DNA from: Bin87 sp963663945 | GTDB taxonomy: Bacteria > Chloroflexota > Dehalococcoidia > Lucifugimonadales > UBA3495 | Reading direction: 5' to 3' | DNA length: 64,000 bases | Assembly: GCA_963663945.1 (NCBI GenBank) | Contig: OY760687.1 | Location: forward strand, 434,001-498,000 | Part shown: positions 52,601-58,161 of the stretch, in pieces | Position numbering within the stretch: the stretch's first letter is position 1 | How the letters are laid out: every line of letters starts with the position of its first letter | Made by a program: the position numbers and the translations under genes | The notes under the pieces: model-generated | What the model was told of the DNA's origin: nothing | Database searches by the model: none | The model's input: the letters and a program-made list of their open reading frames with translations, nothing else

Positions 52601-55441
52601 ACCGTATTCGTGGTTGAAGTTGTACTTCCCGGTGTCGCCGTATTTGTCGGCTCCCTCCTCCCAGCCGTCGTTGTCCGCGTCGTTCTTGCGGGCGGAGGCG
52701 GCCAGGATGAGTTTCACGTCCCGCCAGGTGAGGGCGCTGTTGGCCTTGCGGACCAGCGCGGCCACGCCGGACACGATGGGCGCCGCCGCGCTGGTGCCGC
52801 CGAAACTGGTGGTGTACCGGTTGTTGGGGGCGGTGGTCGCGATGTACACATAGCGACCGTGGCTGGCAGGAGCGCACACCCACAGGTTTGATCCCGGCTC
52901 TGAGTAAAACGTTCGCACCCCATCGCCGTCCACCCCGCAGGCCGCGGTAACGGCGTAAAAGTTGGTGCGTTCGTCTCTGGACGAATGGCCTCCGGCCCGG
53001 GCGCCGTTGCCGGCCCCCCACACAAAGAAAACGCCCTTCCCGCCGTAGCCCGTAGTAACGGCGGTTTCGATGGCCTCCTCCCACAGGCTGGTCACAAGCT
53101 CGTGCCCTCCTCCTGAACCCCTGCTTCCCCAGCTGTTGTTGTTCACCGCCGTGGTATCCGCATGCAGGGATGCGGCCTTAACCTCGTCGTCCAATTCGCC
53201 TGACAACAGTAGGTTGTAACCGTAGATCGTTGCCCGCGGAGCGACGCCCCGCATGCCTATGGCGTTGTCCCGGGCGGCTATGAGGCCGGCAACCGCTGTG
53301 CCGTGGGTTTCAAACGGATGGTATATGCCACCCTGGTTGGCAAAGTCGTGATTCTTTGCCGTGTCAACGTTCGCGGTCAGGTCCTCGTGCTGGTGGTGTA
53401 TCCCGTCGTCCACGACGGCTACGGTGATACCTTCGCCCAGGTTGCCGCCGCTCCAGACCCCTTCGACGTTGATGTCCTCCGTCGAACCCGAGCCATACAA
53501 CCCGTCATCCTGCAGGTGCCACTGGCAGCCGTACCAGGTGTCGGATATCCCGCCGCGCGGCACATCCTTGCACGTTTCCTCCAGCCGCGTTAATCCAAAG
53601 TCGTCGACAGCCAGGATGGTGTATTTTCCGGTGCTTCCCCCGACGCCGGTCACCTTCACGTAGTGCGTGCCAGCTTCGAGGCGGTGGAGGATGGCGAAGC
53701 TGATCCTATTTTTGTACTGGCGGGGAAAACCGTTGTTGAAGTTGGCGTCAATCGTGGTTCCCATATCGTCCACAAGCTCAGCGTCAACATCAGTGCCCGG
53801 AGTATTGGCCGCGGCCCAGATCTGCACGTAGGTCGTATCCTCCACGGTGATGCTGAAATAGTCCACGTCGGTGCTGGAGGTGATGTTGCCGCCGGCCGCC
53901 TCCTCCAACCCCAGGTTCAAGGCTTGTGCGTCCGCTATGGTGCTGCCCGGGTCTCCGGCATCGTTTACGTATATGTCGTACACTCCGAAGAGCCGTCTGC
54001 GATCGCTGTTCACCTTGAGTTCGTAGGTGCCCGCGTCGAGCAACCGGCGGATTACGAAGCCCTCGAGCTCCGGAAAGAGGTTGCCATCGACGTTCTGGGC
54101 AAGAACGGCCCCGTCTTCGTTCAATAGCTGGCCGGTGAGGTTCGTGCCCAAGCTCCGTATGATGACGTCCGTCTGTTCCGTCAACTCCAGGTCCCAGGAG
54201 TCGGTCTCGCTGGCCGGATCGATCAGTCCGGTGACGCTGCTGCCCACTGTCAGAGTGTTGAGATCGACGGGGTCGGTGGTTCCGGTATAGATGCGGTCGT
54301 AGGTGTCGGGCCCGGTCCGGATGCGGAGCACGTATTCGCCGATGGCCGAGCCATCCCCGCGGACCCTTATGTAGTAGGTCCCCGCTTCCAGGGTGCGCCG
54401 GATGACGAGGGCATCCGGGTTGGCCAGCTCTGAGTTGCTGCCGCTGGAGGTGATGCTATTGCCGTGGCCATCGTACAGCCTGCCCACAGAGTCCAGGCTG
54501 CCCTCGGTGAAGAACAGGAAGCCGACGGGGTCCGGGGCCTGCTCGTCAGTGATGACTATCTTAAAGACGTCCCAGTCCGAAGAGTGGTGGTAACCGTCAG
54601 ATATGGCGCCGTCGGTTATCTTGCCCCAGAAATAGTTGTCGCCCATGGGATCGAGTTCACCGGAAGACGTGGTGGCCAAAGTAATTTCCCGGGCGTTGGC
54701 CAGGTTCGGGCCCGCATCCGCCGGCGTGCCGGTGGCGGTGTCCGACCACGACCCCGCGACGGCAAATTCCACCGCCCGCACCTGCACGTCGTATTCCGTA
54801 TCGAGGGTCAGACCGGTGATGCCGTACAGCAACCGGTCATCGACGCCGGCATCAACCACCTCCGTCCACTGGTCATCCGTCTTGTCGGTGGCGTCGGTCT
54901 GGATGTACCGCAGATCGTAGGTGGTGGAGGTGGCGGTGTCCACCAAAGTTGTGGGAGCATTCCACGTCACCGCCACCGCCACCGCGCCGTCGTCGCCTCG
55001 CACCGCGGCAATGGTCGCGCTCGTTGCATCCGATAGCGTGGGCGTGCCGGTGACAGTTGCCGACCACGCGCCGTCCCCCTCCGCGTTGACGGCACGGACC
55101 TGCACGTCGTACTCGGTATCGTTGGTGAGACCATCCAGGCCGTACCGCCGGTGGCCGCCGTTGGTGGCCCAGGCGTCTTCCTCCTCGGTCCACTGGCCGT
55201 CGGCCTTGTCGGTGGCGTCGGTCTCGATGTACCGCAGGTCGTAGGCGGTGATGGTGGAGCCGCCATCGCTGGATGGTTCCGACCACTCCACCAGCAGCCA
55301 GCCGGCGCGGGCGGTGACCGTGTCTATGGTCGGCGCGCCCGGGACCGTCGCCTGCGCCGCGACGTTCAGCGGGATCAGCAGGCCAAGCAGGACCAACGCC
55401 GCGGCCAGCAGCGGCGCCGCAAACAACGCGACTCTGGTCAT
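39983..55441 (-). CDS. Giant exported kexin-like subtilase (S8) with Fn3, Calx-beta and 31 cadherin-like repeats (5,152 aa)
   Basis: Residues 1-30 are a signal peptide ending NVAAQA. The order is: two Fn3 domains (~33-240), three PPC-like beta modules (~245-615), and an S8 catalytic domain (~640-965). The catalytic residues are Asp678 (VAVVDDG), His713 (THGTAVAG), Asn812 and Ser884 (GGTSAAAP). A P/homoB domain (~970-1100) marks the kexin/convertase branch. Then come three Fn3 (~1105-1405), about four Calx-beta-like modules (~1408-1915) and 31 cadherin-like repeats to the end. No LPXTG, membrane helix or other sorting signal follows. There is no propeptide between signal and catalytic domain. 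ATG 55441 is the only start compatible with the signal peptide; its ribosome site is weak. It lies 67 bases behind a lipoprotein gene that carries a propeptide-like domain. A surface or secreted calcium-binding protease is inferred. Confidence 0.88.
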   Translation of the reverse strand: MTRVALFAAPLLAAALVLLGLLIPLNVAAQATVPGAPTIDTVTARAGWLLVEWSEPSSDGGSTITAYDLRYIETDATDKADGQWTEEEDAWATNGGHRRYGLDGLTNDTEYDVQVRAVNAEGDGAWSATVTGTPTLSDATSATIAAVRGDDGAVAVAVTWNAPTTLVDTATSTTYDLRYIQTDATDKTDDQWTEVVDAGVDDRLLYGITGLTLDTEYDVQVRAVEFAVAGSWSDTATGTPADAGPNLANAREITLATTSSGELDPMGDNYFWGKITDGAISDGYHHSSDWDVFKIVITDEQAPDPVGFLFFTEGSLDSVGRLYDGHGNSITSSGSNSELANPDALVIRRTLEAGTYYIRVRGDGSAIGEYVLRIRTGPDTYDRIYTGTTDPVDLNTLTVGSSVTGLIDPASETDSWDLELTEQTDVIIRSLGTNLTGQLLNEDGAVLAQNVDGNLFPELEGFVIRRLLDAGTYELKVNSDRRRLFGVYDIYVNDAGDPGSTIADAQALNLGLEEAAGGNITSSTDVDYFSITVEDTTYVQIWAAANTPGTDVDAELVDDMGTTIDANFNNGFPRQYKNRISFAILHRLEAGTHYVKVTGVGGSTGKYTILAVDDFGLTRLEETCKDVPRGGISDTWYGCQWHLQDDGLYGSGSTEDINVEGVWSGGNLGEGITVAVVDDGIHHQHEDLTANVDTAKNHDFANQGGIYHPFETHGTAVAGLIAARDNAIGMRGVAPRATIYGYNLLLSGELDDEVKAASLHADTTAVNNNSWGSRGSGGGHELVTSLWEEAIETAVTTGYGGKGVFFVWGAGNGARAGGHSSRDERTNFYAVTAACGVDGDGVRTFYSEPGSNLWVCAPASHGRYVYIATTAPNNRYTTSFGGTSAAAPIVSGVAALVRKANSALTWRDVKLILAASARKNDADNDGWEEGADKYGDTGKYNFNHEYGFGVVDAQAAVNLADGWTNLPGLRKSTAQSGEINISIPDATGSTPGTTVTQKLTVDDHVEFIEYIHVVPDITHPEFVNLEVEVESPSGTISKLSPHFDKSVYNTTTPFSWVSGPLRLGSARHLGESPAGEWTLRLTDHVSGEQGTLESWSITAYGHGTKPAPPRIDEAQPSSGAFTVTWEAPADPGKSAITGYQVHHIRSDATDKSDGEWASATAGASDRQYTASSLDGEAEYDVRVRAVSALGNGEWSATETVTTGALDAPAITSLFGVDETFVVKWTAPADSSLGTITSYDLRHQYTNFGGWYEHDSIWTSTAGGPLEHTVVPTVLLGRGRSHYVQVRAVVGTTEHPWSASRTVVGVPGPPFISSITADPDGNKITVQWASAVSVHPYPVTSYDLRFIESSEDETVDANWTLKTNVPSSREGYSLDGLTNWVSYDVQMRGWNAGGSGPWSATKTGTPYNTDVGLTLEWEDTSVSVNEDGGSVTLKAIVTTDSDEALPSDFSFDATVTTDDVTATDPDDYAPSSSSTLTFDQSDFERVMTSSGYRHQATREFTVTISDDAVDEDDETFTATLAFVDSSNPDFETSNAVATVTIGDDEQVGVTLGWNPATVSVNESSITVRLSATATTTSDKRPESGFTFDATVVTSPGTAYATDDYTHVSTTVTFNQADFGAVTVDGNRRYRASKSVTVPIVNDTDDERDETFTVTVDYVDSNPPHLQGGSAAATVTIQDNDRPTVSIAAVDTSAAEDDILEFRLTRVGVPDDALTVNVRVSETGRMLASGQPTTATFSAGSSTATLNIALNDDSEDEDNSTVTVALRSGSGYALGTDTSDTATALDNDHVPVTLGWAVDPVTVAEGAGQVVLKGVATTTKDKQPESGFSFVAEVTFADGTAGSGDYTGGTQRQTFRQSDFTDVGQRYQATKEFTVNIASGDGSEDDETFTATLAYVGSDPLPAHLQGGSATVTVTITVIDDNVAPEFDDGTSTTRSVAENSASGTAVGDPVEATDLNDDTLTYSINSQQGGPYTVDDTTGQIRVGTSATLDHERRTTQRVNLKVADPDGLSDTIQVQIEVANVNEPPVISGSADVEWQENRTGNVTRYTAADPERDTAEWSVSGTDAGFFSIDSNGYLTFNDPPDFEANLGNAYELRVVATDDGDPVETGTLDIKVTVTDVNEPPTVTGDTTLSVDENTATFSRTYSATDPEGAVSTFTWSLSGTDGGDFTINRDTGELTFRNTPDYERPADSNRDNEYLLTVVATDQGNLRGNLPVTVTVNDVNEPPTLTGTESLSYAENNVRSVATYRATDPELGTITWSLSGTDDDDFDISETGVLTFTEIPDFEMPDDADQDNEYLVTVEARDDGFNFARLAVTVTVTNSTGAEEPTITSANNPSPYQENGTRAVYTFSARDPQGRAVTWSLGGDDANDFSITSDGGVLTFTSPPDFENPADADRDNVYEITVVVTDDQSLTDSVDVSITVTNHNEGVEPTISTRGPPTTYRENGTSTVYTFRASDPQRQEITWSLEGADSGDFNISSTGALVFINPPDFEAPVDSDRQNDYDLTVIATDEDGHADRLSFTITVTDVNEGPEVTSGGDAFTVQENRNWSGATFTASDPEGNAVTRWSLGGRDSGDFAITHDSVTNQGRITFRNTPDHERPDDADRDNVYEVEVRPYDGRYYGSHSITVTVEDVSEITGPSILDRAENFAGALATYSTTGGGDLTVDPTWRLTGTDSGDFTISEQGEVTFRSTPDYERPANSNRDNVYVFAVQASDGRYYDTHDVTVTVTPVNEPPTITTTSSSATALRQNENVTSRLYAYRATDPEGNSTVTWSVGGVDGDFFAINERGEFSFAEVSPPDFEQPGDSDGDNIYDALIQVRDDGGNTASLPVTVTVIAVNEGPEVTSGQSAFTVQENQDLPNAVYAGFDPEGGTVTRWTVGGTDGGDFQINESGVLTFRNLPDYERPADSNRDNIYELEVRPYDGRYYGSFDVTVTVNNVNEPPTITTTSSSATTMTHPETRTSRLYAYRATDPEGATILWSVAGVDNRFFTIDEVGQLYFSATSPPDFEARAVSGQGHVYSVTVQAGDGTHSASLEVAVTVTDVNEGPEVTGTASFTIAENRNLSGAAYTARDPEGFYVTRWSVGGRDGGDFFITQGGTLYFRSLPDYERPADSDRDNVYEAIIQPYDGRNTGSYAVTVTVTDVNEAPEFRNGSGTSFTQPENRATRLYTYSATDPEGGTVSWSVGGADSSHFTIDERGQFSFREDRPPDFDAPGDAGGNNVYNVTIQAQDPEANTGSLTVTVLVTEVNEGPVITRQGSLSGSPPGSVPENHPTTEVLATYTAADPERPGVRITQWSPSGRDGGDFVMNALGELRFRNAPDYERPADSNRDNVYEVEIRASDGRNTGTLEEVQVVTVTDVNEAPVITTTSRTTFSQQENRVYSLHTFRATDPEGGAVTWTPGGADGRHFAIDEQGRFSFAETSTPDFESPADADQDNIYDVTIEARDPEFNSATLEVTVTVTNHNEGVQPTISTRRPPPTYQENRTTTVYTFRASDPQRGVIAWSLTGIDAGDFSISEAGALTFNSTPDFENPADADRDNVYELTVVATDEEGYSDRVSFTLTVTNHNEGVEPTISTRRPPSTYQENRTTTVYTFSASDPQRQTIGWSLQGADALDFTIAADSSGRGVLTFVTPPDFENPVDADRDNNYELTVAATDADGNRDLVSFIITVTDVNEGPVITLAGAATTSVPENYADTAVLARYTARDPENPTAGIYQWSATGRDAGDFVVSALGELRFRNSPDYERPADADRDNTYEVTVRAYDGRVYGMVEEPLLVTVTEVNEAPVITTTSRTEFTIRENSTSTVYTYRATDQDVGDVIRWSVEGTDGGDFAIYNGMLTFRRLPDLEIPVDADRDNVYEIMVVAADNRGLRDTVPATIAITDQSEGPLIAGTTSFTVEENYDITQALGTYTGTDAKDGRRVYPQWSLSGRDGGDFVINRYSGALSFRYTPDYDRPADSDRDNVYELTIRGHDSRAYGYLNVVVTVTNINEGAPVVTGSTARTVQENTVSTIYTYRATDSDLGDTIAWSTGGTDGGDFVITRDSSGRGLLAFAIAPDYENPADSDRDNIYNLEVVATDAAGLQGTLAVTVTVTALNEGPVVSGTSAFTVSENQALGDNQAGSSTTYTARDPEAIGGVATTITWSVTGRDGGDFTIDRETGTLTFRYLPNYERPADYNRDNVYEVTVRAYDGRNYGTFDVTVTVLAVNEGPEITGQDSLSFRENTPVTTHLYTYRATDPEDDDFTWRLGGPDASDFTITTDSSGRGVLTFASPPNFDLPAGSGADGNEYLVTVQARDANFNIGELPVTVTVTDQNEGALVTGRQTIDVQENRDSTLVLATYSAIDPEGQPITRWSLSGSDGGDFLIDENGALTFRNTPDYDRPADSNRDNEYRITVRAYDGRTYGSLDVTITVSNVNEHDPVISSGSRASFSYREEGTSVLYTYRATDQDKDDVITWTTGGTDGHLFAFNDRDGLVFLSPPDYEDPDDSGRDNEYNLTVVATDIGGRSSSLDVTVTVTAVDEGPEISGRTNYTVLEGQELSGAAFTATDPEDPSITVTNWRTSGTDGGDFTISQDGVLSFRNTPDYDRPADSNRDNEYLVTVQVSDSRYYGSLEVTVTVTDQNESAPVVTGSSTLTFRENTASTLYTYRVTDMDLGTVITWSVRGTDGNDFAINPDGQLTFRNPPDYERPADSNSDNVYEITVVASDGSNEGILDATITITAVNEGPDISGAQSLTFDENTATDRVLATYTGIDPEDTGANITRWSTSGRDGGDFTIDSDGQLTFRYSPNHERPADSNRDNVYEVTVRASDGAVYGYYEVVVTVQAVDEAPEFRSGSRDTFTYRENGTSSLYTYSATDPEGAAVTWSVSGNDVSKFEISERGALTFAEPPDFDAEADFDQDNDYQVTVEATDASSNTARLDVTVTLTDVNEGPEIIGCTETESDTVLDVEFEDCDEITVQENHDEPLYTYTARDPEIPTLEITRWTVSGRDGGDFTITEDGELSFRYPPDHERPADSDRDSIYEVTVRPSDGRYYGSFDVVVTVEAVDEAPEFRTNSQDTFSYHENGAAALYTYRATDPEGSDITWALSGNDANAFEISEDGILTFRNVPDYEEPADSGRDNVYEVTVVASDENGNVRRLEVEVTVVNVTD

Positions 55442-55508
55442 AACGGAAGTTCGCGCCTGCGCCGCGTCGCCAACGAGAAGCGACAGTCTTCTGTGAGCGT
55501 GGATGCCA

Positions 55509-56351
55509 CTATTGGGCCTCCAGCTCCTGGCGCCAATTGGGCATGGACGTTCGCACTCCATCCAGCGTCGCCAGGGAGTTCGCCAGGTCCAGGGACGGGA
55601 AGCCGGGCTCAGTCTCCACGAAGAAGCCATTGGCGATATAGGCCATTTCGGATACCCGATCCGGCTCAATCCCGTTGCGTTCGAAGAACGCGTCCGTTTC
55701 TGTGCTGCCCCAGTCCTTATCCAGCGCCAGCAGCACGCCGCCCGGCAGCGTCATCAGAGCCCCGGATTGCGAACGGAACACCGGCAGGCTGGAGGAGTCC
55801 GCCGTGCCAGCGGTGTCGGCTCGGGCCGAGCCGGCTGACCGAGCCGACCGTACCGTCTCAGCCACGGCGCCGTCCCGCTTGTCGATATTGCCACGCTCCG
55901 TCTCCACCAAATCCGGCTGCAGCAGCACGGTCATCGTGCGGTCGCCGTCGCTCCAGGTGTAAGGACGCTCCTGCGCGGGATGTCGACGCGCGGAGTTGCC
56001 GGCCGCATCCAACCCGCCGACCTTGCTGAGCGCGGGCTCGACAACAGCCTCGTCGCGCTGCCCGGCGGAGACCTCACGGAGCGCCGGGCTGGGCGCGGTG
56101 GGTTCGGCCTCAGGCCGGCCGGTCTGGTGAGCCAAGACCGGCGGTTCCACCGCCTTCTGGTCCAGCAGGGCCGGGGATCCGACAAGCTTTGGGGGAGGTT
56201 CTGGAACTCCAGTCTGGGTACCAGCTATCTGGGAAACATGAACGGGAGCGGATACATCGTAGGTGGGAGCCGCCGGCCCGCAGCCCAAAAGTGCGGCGGT
56301 CAAAGCCACCATCAGTCCGGCGATCAGTCCCAATCGAAACGGTTCTAACAT
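55509..56351 (-). CDS. Lipoprotein with a C-terminal subtilase-propeptide-like domain (280 aa)
   Basis: The N-terminus is a lipoprotein signal ending AALLGC (Cys24). Residues ~30-185 are low-complexity, rich in Pro/Ala/Glu/Arg, and probably a flexible tether. Residues ~191-280 form a compact domain: GGVLLALDKDWGSTETDAFFERNGIEPDRVSE, then NGFFVETEPGFPSLDLANSLATLDGV and SMPNWRQE at the end. This strand-helix-strand-helix pattern, with the 'PNW' ending, is what precedes the catalytic domain in many S8 proteases, where it acts as folding chaperone and temporary inhibitor. Here it ends in a stop codon, and the protease is a separate gene starting 67 bases downstream. ATG 56351 and GTG 56357 are both possible starts. 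The prodomain identity is by pattern and context, not by search. Confidence 0.75.
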   Translation of the reverse strand: MLEPFRLGLIAGLMVALTAALLGCGPAAPTYDVSAPVHVSQIAGTQTGVPEPPPKLVGSPALLDQKAVEPPVLAHQTGRPEAEPTAPSPALREVSAGQRDEAVVEPALSKVGGLDAAGNSARRHPAQERPYTWSDGDRTMTVLLQPDLVETERGNIDKRDGAVAETVRSARSAGSARADTAGTADSSSLPVFRSQSGALMTLPGGVLLALDKDWGSTETDAFFERNGIEPDRVSEMAYIANGFFVETEPGFPSLDLANSLATLDGVRTSMPNWRQELEAQ

Positions 56352-56458
56352 CTCCACTTCGCAACAAATTTATGGATTCCATCATGATGTGGTTGTTTTA
56401 TGATGGGCGGCCAATGATGGATGGCCATTGAGGATTTATCAATATGGTAGCTCGTTCA

Positions 56459-56522
56459 ATTTCATGTGCGTTTCAAATTATCGTCAACACCAATGCTTGA
56501 GTATGATGTGCATCATGCACAT
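56459..56522 (-). promoter_or_regulatory. Promoter and operator-like palindrome for the lipoprotein-giant protease unit
   Basis: On the minus strand TTGACG (56487-56482) is 17 bases from TGAAAT (56464-56459), a good sigma-70 promoter about 108 bases before the start. A perfect dyad ATGTGCA-TCA-TGCACAT (56506-56522) sits upstream of the -35, and another GCACAT half-site lies in the spacer next to the -10. The area is clearly AT-rich. Confidence 0.6.
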
Positions 56523-56800
56523 GTGACTGAATAATGTGTGCGCAACATTTTGGAGGCAGGATCGCCTTGCCGGCGGAATTGCGCGACCGAGGGGTTGGTC
56601 GCCACGCGAGAATTGAGCGGCGCAGGTTGTCTCTGCCATCACCCTCCGACGCCCCTGGAGGGTCTGAGGCTTTGGCGTCCGGGCCGCCGGCTACCCAAGG
56701 ATGCTTCTGACGCCCTCGTCCAGCCCGTGGAACCCGACGTGTTTCCCGCCCCCGACGGGCCCGGTCACATCACATCGGGCAGAATTCCCCGATATCCCAT

Positions 56801-56835
56801 GCAATAGGCCCGGGCATCGCGCCCGGGCCTATTGC
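56801..56835 (-). terminator. Perfect 15-bp hairpin behind the carbonic anhydrase gene
   Basis: The stem pairs 56801-56815 with 56821-56835, leaving a 5-base loop, about 80 bases downstream of the stop at 56914. No T-run follows on the minus strand, so termination is likely but not classical. The rest of 56523-56913 contains no gene that I can support. Confidence 0.55.
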
Positions 56836-56913
56836 AACGTTTCTGACCGGAGGGTGGGGAAAAGCCCCCGACCGGTTCGTTTCATTGGCCCCGGATCGGG
56901 CCGGGGTGTATGG

Positions 56914-57606
56914 TCAACCGCCGACCACCGTGATGCTGCGATCGCCGATGGGCTGCGGCGGCCGGTTGTTTGGCCCGTGGGTCAACGCTTGCAGGATTTC
57001 CACCTGGTCCGGTGAAACCGTCGCGATGCCCTGCATAACCATCCACCGCACACCTTCCGAGCACGGTGGCGTGGTGAGCGAGCCACTGTATCCGTAATAG
57101 CCGCTATCCGACGGCACATATTCAGCCGCGTTCGGCCCGCCTCCAATGTCGGCTTCCACCCCGGTCGCCGGAGCCAGGCCCAGCAGGTCCTCCACCAGCC
57201 GGCTGGGGTTGCCCAAACGGAACAGCAGCCCCACAACGGCCAGATTGCCGCCGGCGTCCTGGTGAACCAGGTGAAGCTCAGCCGCGAAACTTTCGCCTTC
57301 CAGCAGGTGCTCGCCCGGAGAGTGGTAATGAACCCCCAGCAACTCGTAGCGGCGTCCTCCCACCGACAACCCGCTGCCGAGGTCGAAATCGAGGTAAACG
57401 GTGTGGCCGTTGTTGCGGGCCTGCACGGCGACGGTCGTGTAGTCGAATGTCACCGGTTCGGTTCCGCCCGAGACGAACCCGGTCAGGTTCACCGGCGACT
57501 GTTCCACGCCTTCGCCGCAGGGCCGGTAGGCATCCGCCAGGCAGCCCCAGTGTTCCGGGCCGGTATCTCCGGTGTATCCCCAGTCGGGGTGGCTGACGGT
57601 GGACAT
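56914..57606 (-). CDS. Alpha-class carbonic anhydrase without a signal peptide
   Basis: The 230-aa product has the alpha-CA core. QSPVNL is near the N-terminus. The three zinc histidines are His93 and His95 in GVHYHSPGEH and His112 in AELHLVHQD. The GEH glutamate (Glu99) and SLTTPPCSEGV with the conserved active-site Thr are also present. It hydrates CO2 to bicarbonate. Bacterial alpha-CAs are normally exported, yet this one begins MSTVSHPDWGYTG directly at the mature domain, so as annotated it would be cytoplasmic. Cys22/Cys30 and the TPPC cysteine could still pair if exported. Its ATG overlaps the stop of the preceding gene by one base (TGATG), which fixes the start and implies coupling. 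Confidence 0.9.
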   Translation of the reverse strand: MSTVSHPDWGYTGDTGPEHWGCLADAYRPCGEGVEQSPVNLTGFVSGGTEPVTFDYTTVAVQARNNGHTVYLDFDLGSGLSVGGRRYELLGVHYHSPGEHLLEGESFAAELHLVHQDAGGNLAVVGLLFRLGNPSRLVEDLLGLAPATGVEADIGGGPNAAEYVPSDSGYYGYSGSLTTPPCSEGVRWMVMQGIATVSPDQVEILQALTHGPNNRPPQPIGDRSITVVGG

Positions 57607-58088
57607 CAGGCCTCCCGGGCAGTTTCGAGGGCGCGGACGGCTGCCTGCTGCAGTGCTTCGGCGTCAAGGGTGGCCCGCAGTTCGCCGGCGTCATCCTGGG
57701 CGAAGCTCTCCTCGACGCGGAACTCGTCGATTACGGTCGCGATGGCATCGGCGCGTTCCGCATCCGTGGCGGACGCGAAAGCGGTCAATCGCCCCTCGGC
57801 GATATGCCGGCCAATCTCGGCGGTGAGCAACTCGTCTTCCACCACGCGGCGCTGGATGAGCCCGATGTTCTGCAGGTTGCGGCCGAGGTAACAGCCGCCG
57901 AACTGCATGATCTCGCACTCCCGGCCCTCGAGACCCTCGATCTCGGTGAACCAGTGGTAGCGGGGCTCCAGCTCGTGCTCGCTGAGGTAGTCGCGCACCT
58001 GCTGGTCCTCGGCGGCCGGGTCGGACGGGTCGAACACCAGCTTGACCGTATGCATCATCAGGCCGGCGGGTTCAACAGTGATGTACAT
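57606..58088 (-). CDS. Conserved-looking protein of unknown function coupled to carbonic anhydrase (160 aa)
   Basis: I do not recognise a family. The N-terminal half is a mixed alpha/beta segment (LVFDPSDPAAEDQQVRDYL; HWFTEIEGLEG; IMQFGGCYLGRNLQNIG). The C-terminal half is helical and Ala/Glu/Arg-rich (AFASATDAERADAIATVIDEF, then DAEALQQAAVRALETA). No signal peptide or membrane segment is visible. The ATG has a GGAGG site five bases upstream. Its stop overlaps the start of the carbonic anhydrase gene, so the two are made in a fixed ratio; a partner, regulator or adaptor of the anhydrase is possible but unproved. Confidence 0.75.
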   Translation of the reverse strand: MYITVEPAGLMMHTVKLVFDPSDPAAEDQQVRDYLSEHELEPRYHWFTEIEGLEGRECEIMQFGGCYLGRNLQNIGLIQRRVVEDELLTAEIGRHIAEGRLTAFASATDAERADAIATVIDEFRVEESFAQDDAGELRATLDAEALQQAAVRALETAREA

Positions 58089-58161
58089 CTCATCCTCCGG
58101 GTGCGGGTTATGGCGAAAGGGCCGGTCTCACCACCGTGTTGCTATGGTTTGCGTCCGTAGC

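Noticed and set aside
55442..55669. N-terminal extension of the giant protease upstream of the signal peptide
   Set aside because: It runs in another frame through the end of the lipoprotein gene, would bury the signal peptide at residue 77, and has no start with a ribosome site.
55441..55669. Frameshift joining the lipoprotein and the giant protease into one gene
   Set aside because: Both products have their own export signal and the protease start is well placed after the lipoprotein stop, so two separate genes explain the sequence better.
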